Below, one piece after another: positions 24,456 to 24,461 of a stretch of 24,461 bases of DNA. The notes under the pieces were generated by a model. It did no database searches. It was not told the DNA's origin and saw nothing but the letters and a program-made list of their open reading frames with translations. Made by a program: the position numbers and the translations under genes. Every line of letters begins with the position of its first letter. Position 1 is the stretch's first letter. The stretch is from Candidatus Aquidulcis frankliniae (GTDB lineage: Bacteria > Chloroflexota > Limnocylindria > Limnocylindrales > Limnocylindraceae): the NCBI GenBank assembly GCA_009925905.1, contig RFPZ01000008.1:1-24461 (forward strand). The letters are read 5' to 3'.

Positions 24456-24461
24456 CAGCGT

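Noticed and set aside
1..24461. tRNA, rRNA, CRISPR, insertion sequence or prophage content
   Set aside because: No clover-leaf, regularly spaced repeats, transposase or phage protein motifs were seen; nearly every base belongs to an assigned gene or a short intergenic gap.

Overview
The window is a gene-dense, GC-rich bacterial chromosome segment with almost no spare sequence. Neighbouring genes overlap by 4 bases (ATGA or GTGA) in at least eight places, and all three convergent gene pairs overlap at their stop codons. The gene set includes OpcA beside Zwf, a short NAD-type Gnd, a phosphoglucose isomerase of the kind otherwise fused to transaldolase, and a SipW/TasA-like secretion pair. This would fit a Chloroflexota lineage (a streamlined freshwater or soil type) or a relative of the Actinomycetota. 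The assignment is inference from gene content; there is no rRNA or tRNA in the window to fix it.

Layout. Bases 1-786 carry the end of a branched-chain amino-acid ABC transporter: the C-terminus of LivG and a LivF gene that has lost about 60 internal codons and its frame. Bases 783-5492 hold a YcaQ-type winged-helix DNA glycosylase homologue, three EamA/DMT permeases (two leftward, one divergent) and a leftward thymidine kinase. Several of these genes lack a Shine-Dalgarno sequence and instead have a TAnnnT hexamer 6-7 bases before the ATG, as expected for leaderless transcripts.

Bases 5551-11049 are a rightward phosphate-uptake operon: a four-unit, 11-bp-period direct repeat resembling a Pho box, then pstS, a strong stem-loop, pstC, pstA, pstB and, in the position where phoU often sits, a lipoprotein resembling NMT1/THI5/SsuA-type substrate-binding proteins. 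Bases 11128-13354 are a tight three-gene secretion cassette: a TasA/camelysin-like exported protein, a SipW-type (Ser/His) signal peptidase with an extra C-terminal domain, and an exported LamG/ConA-like protein.

Bases 23273 down to 13341 are one long leftward operon for the pentose phosphate pathway: tkt, rpiB, pgi, gnd, zwf, opcA, pgl, ending in a GT-C membrane glycosyltransferase. It covers glucose-6-phosphate/fructose-6-phosphate exchange, both oxidative steps with lactonase, ribose-5-phosphate isomerisation and transketolase. Transaldolase is absent. Bases 23421-24455 carry a divergent ABC-2-type ATPase whose permease would lie beyond the window.

No tRNA, rRNA, CRISPR array, insertion sequence, phage gene or att site was seen. 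No stretch over 300 bases lacks a gene. The longest gaps are 5493-5670 (tdk/pstS promoter region), 7093-7206 (stem-loop), 11050-11127 and 23274-23420 (divergent promoters).
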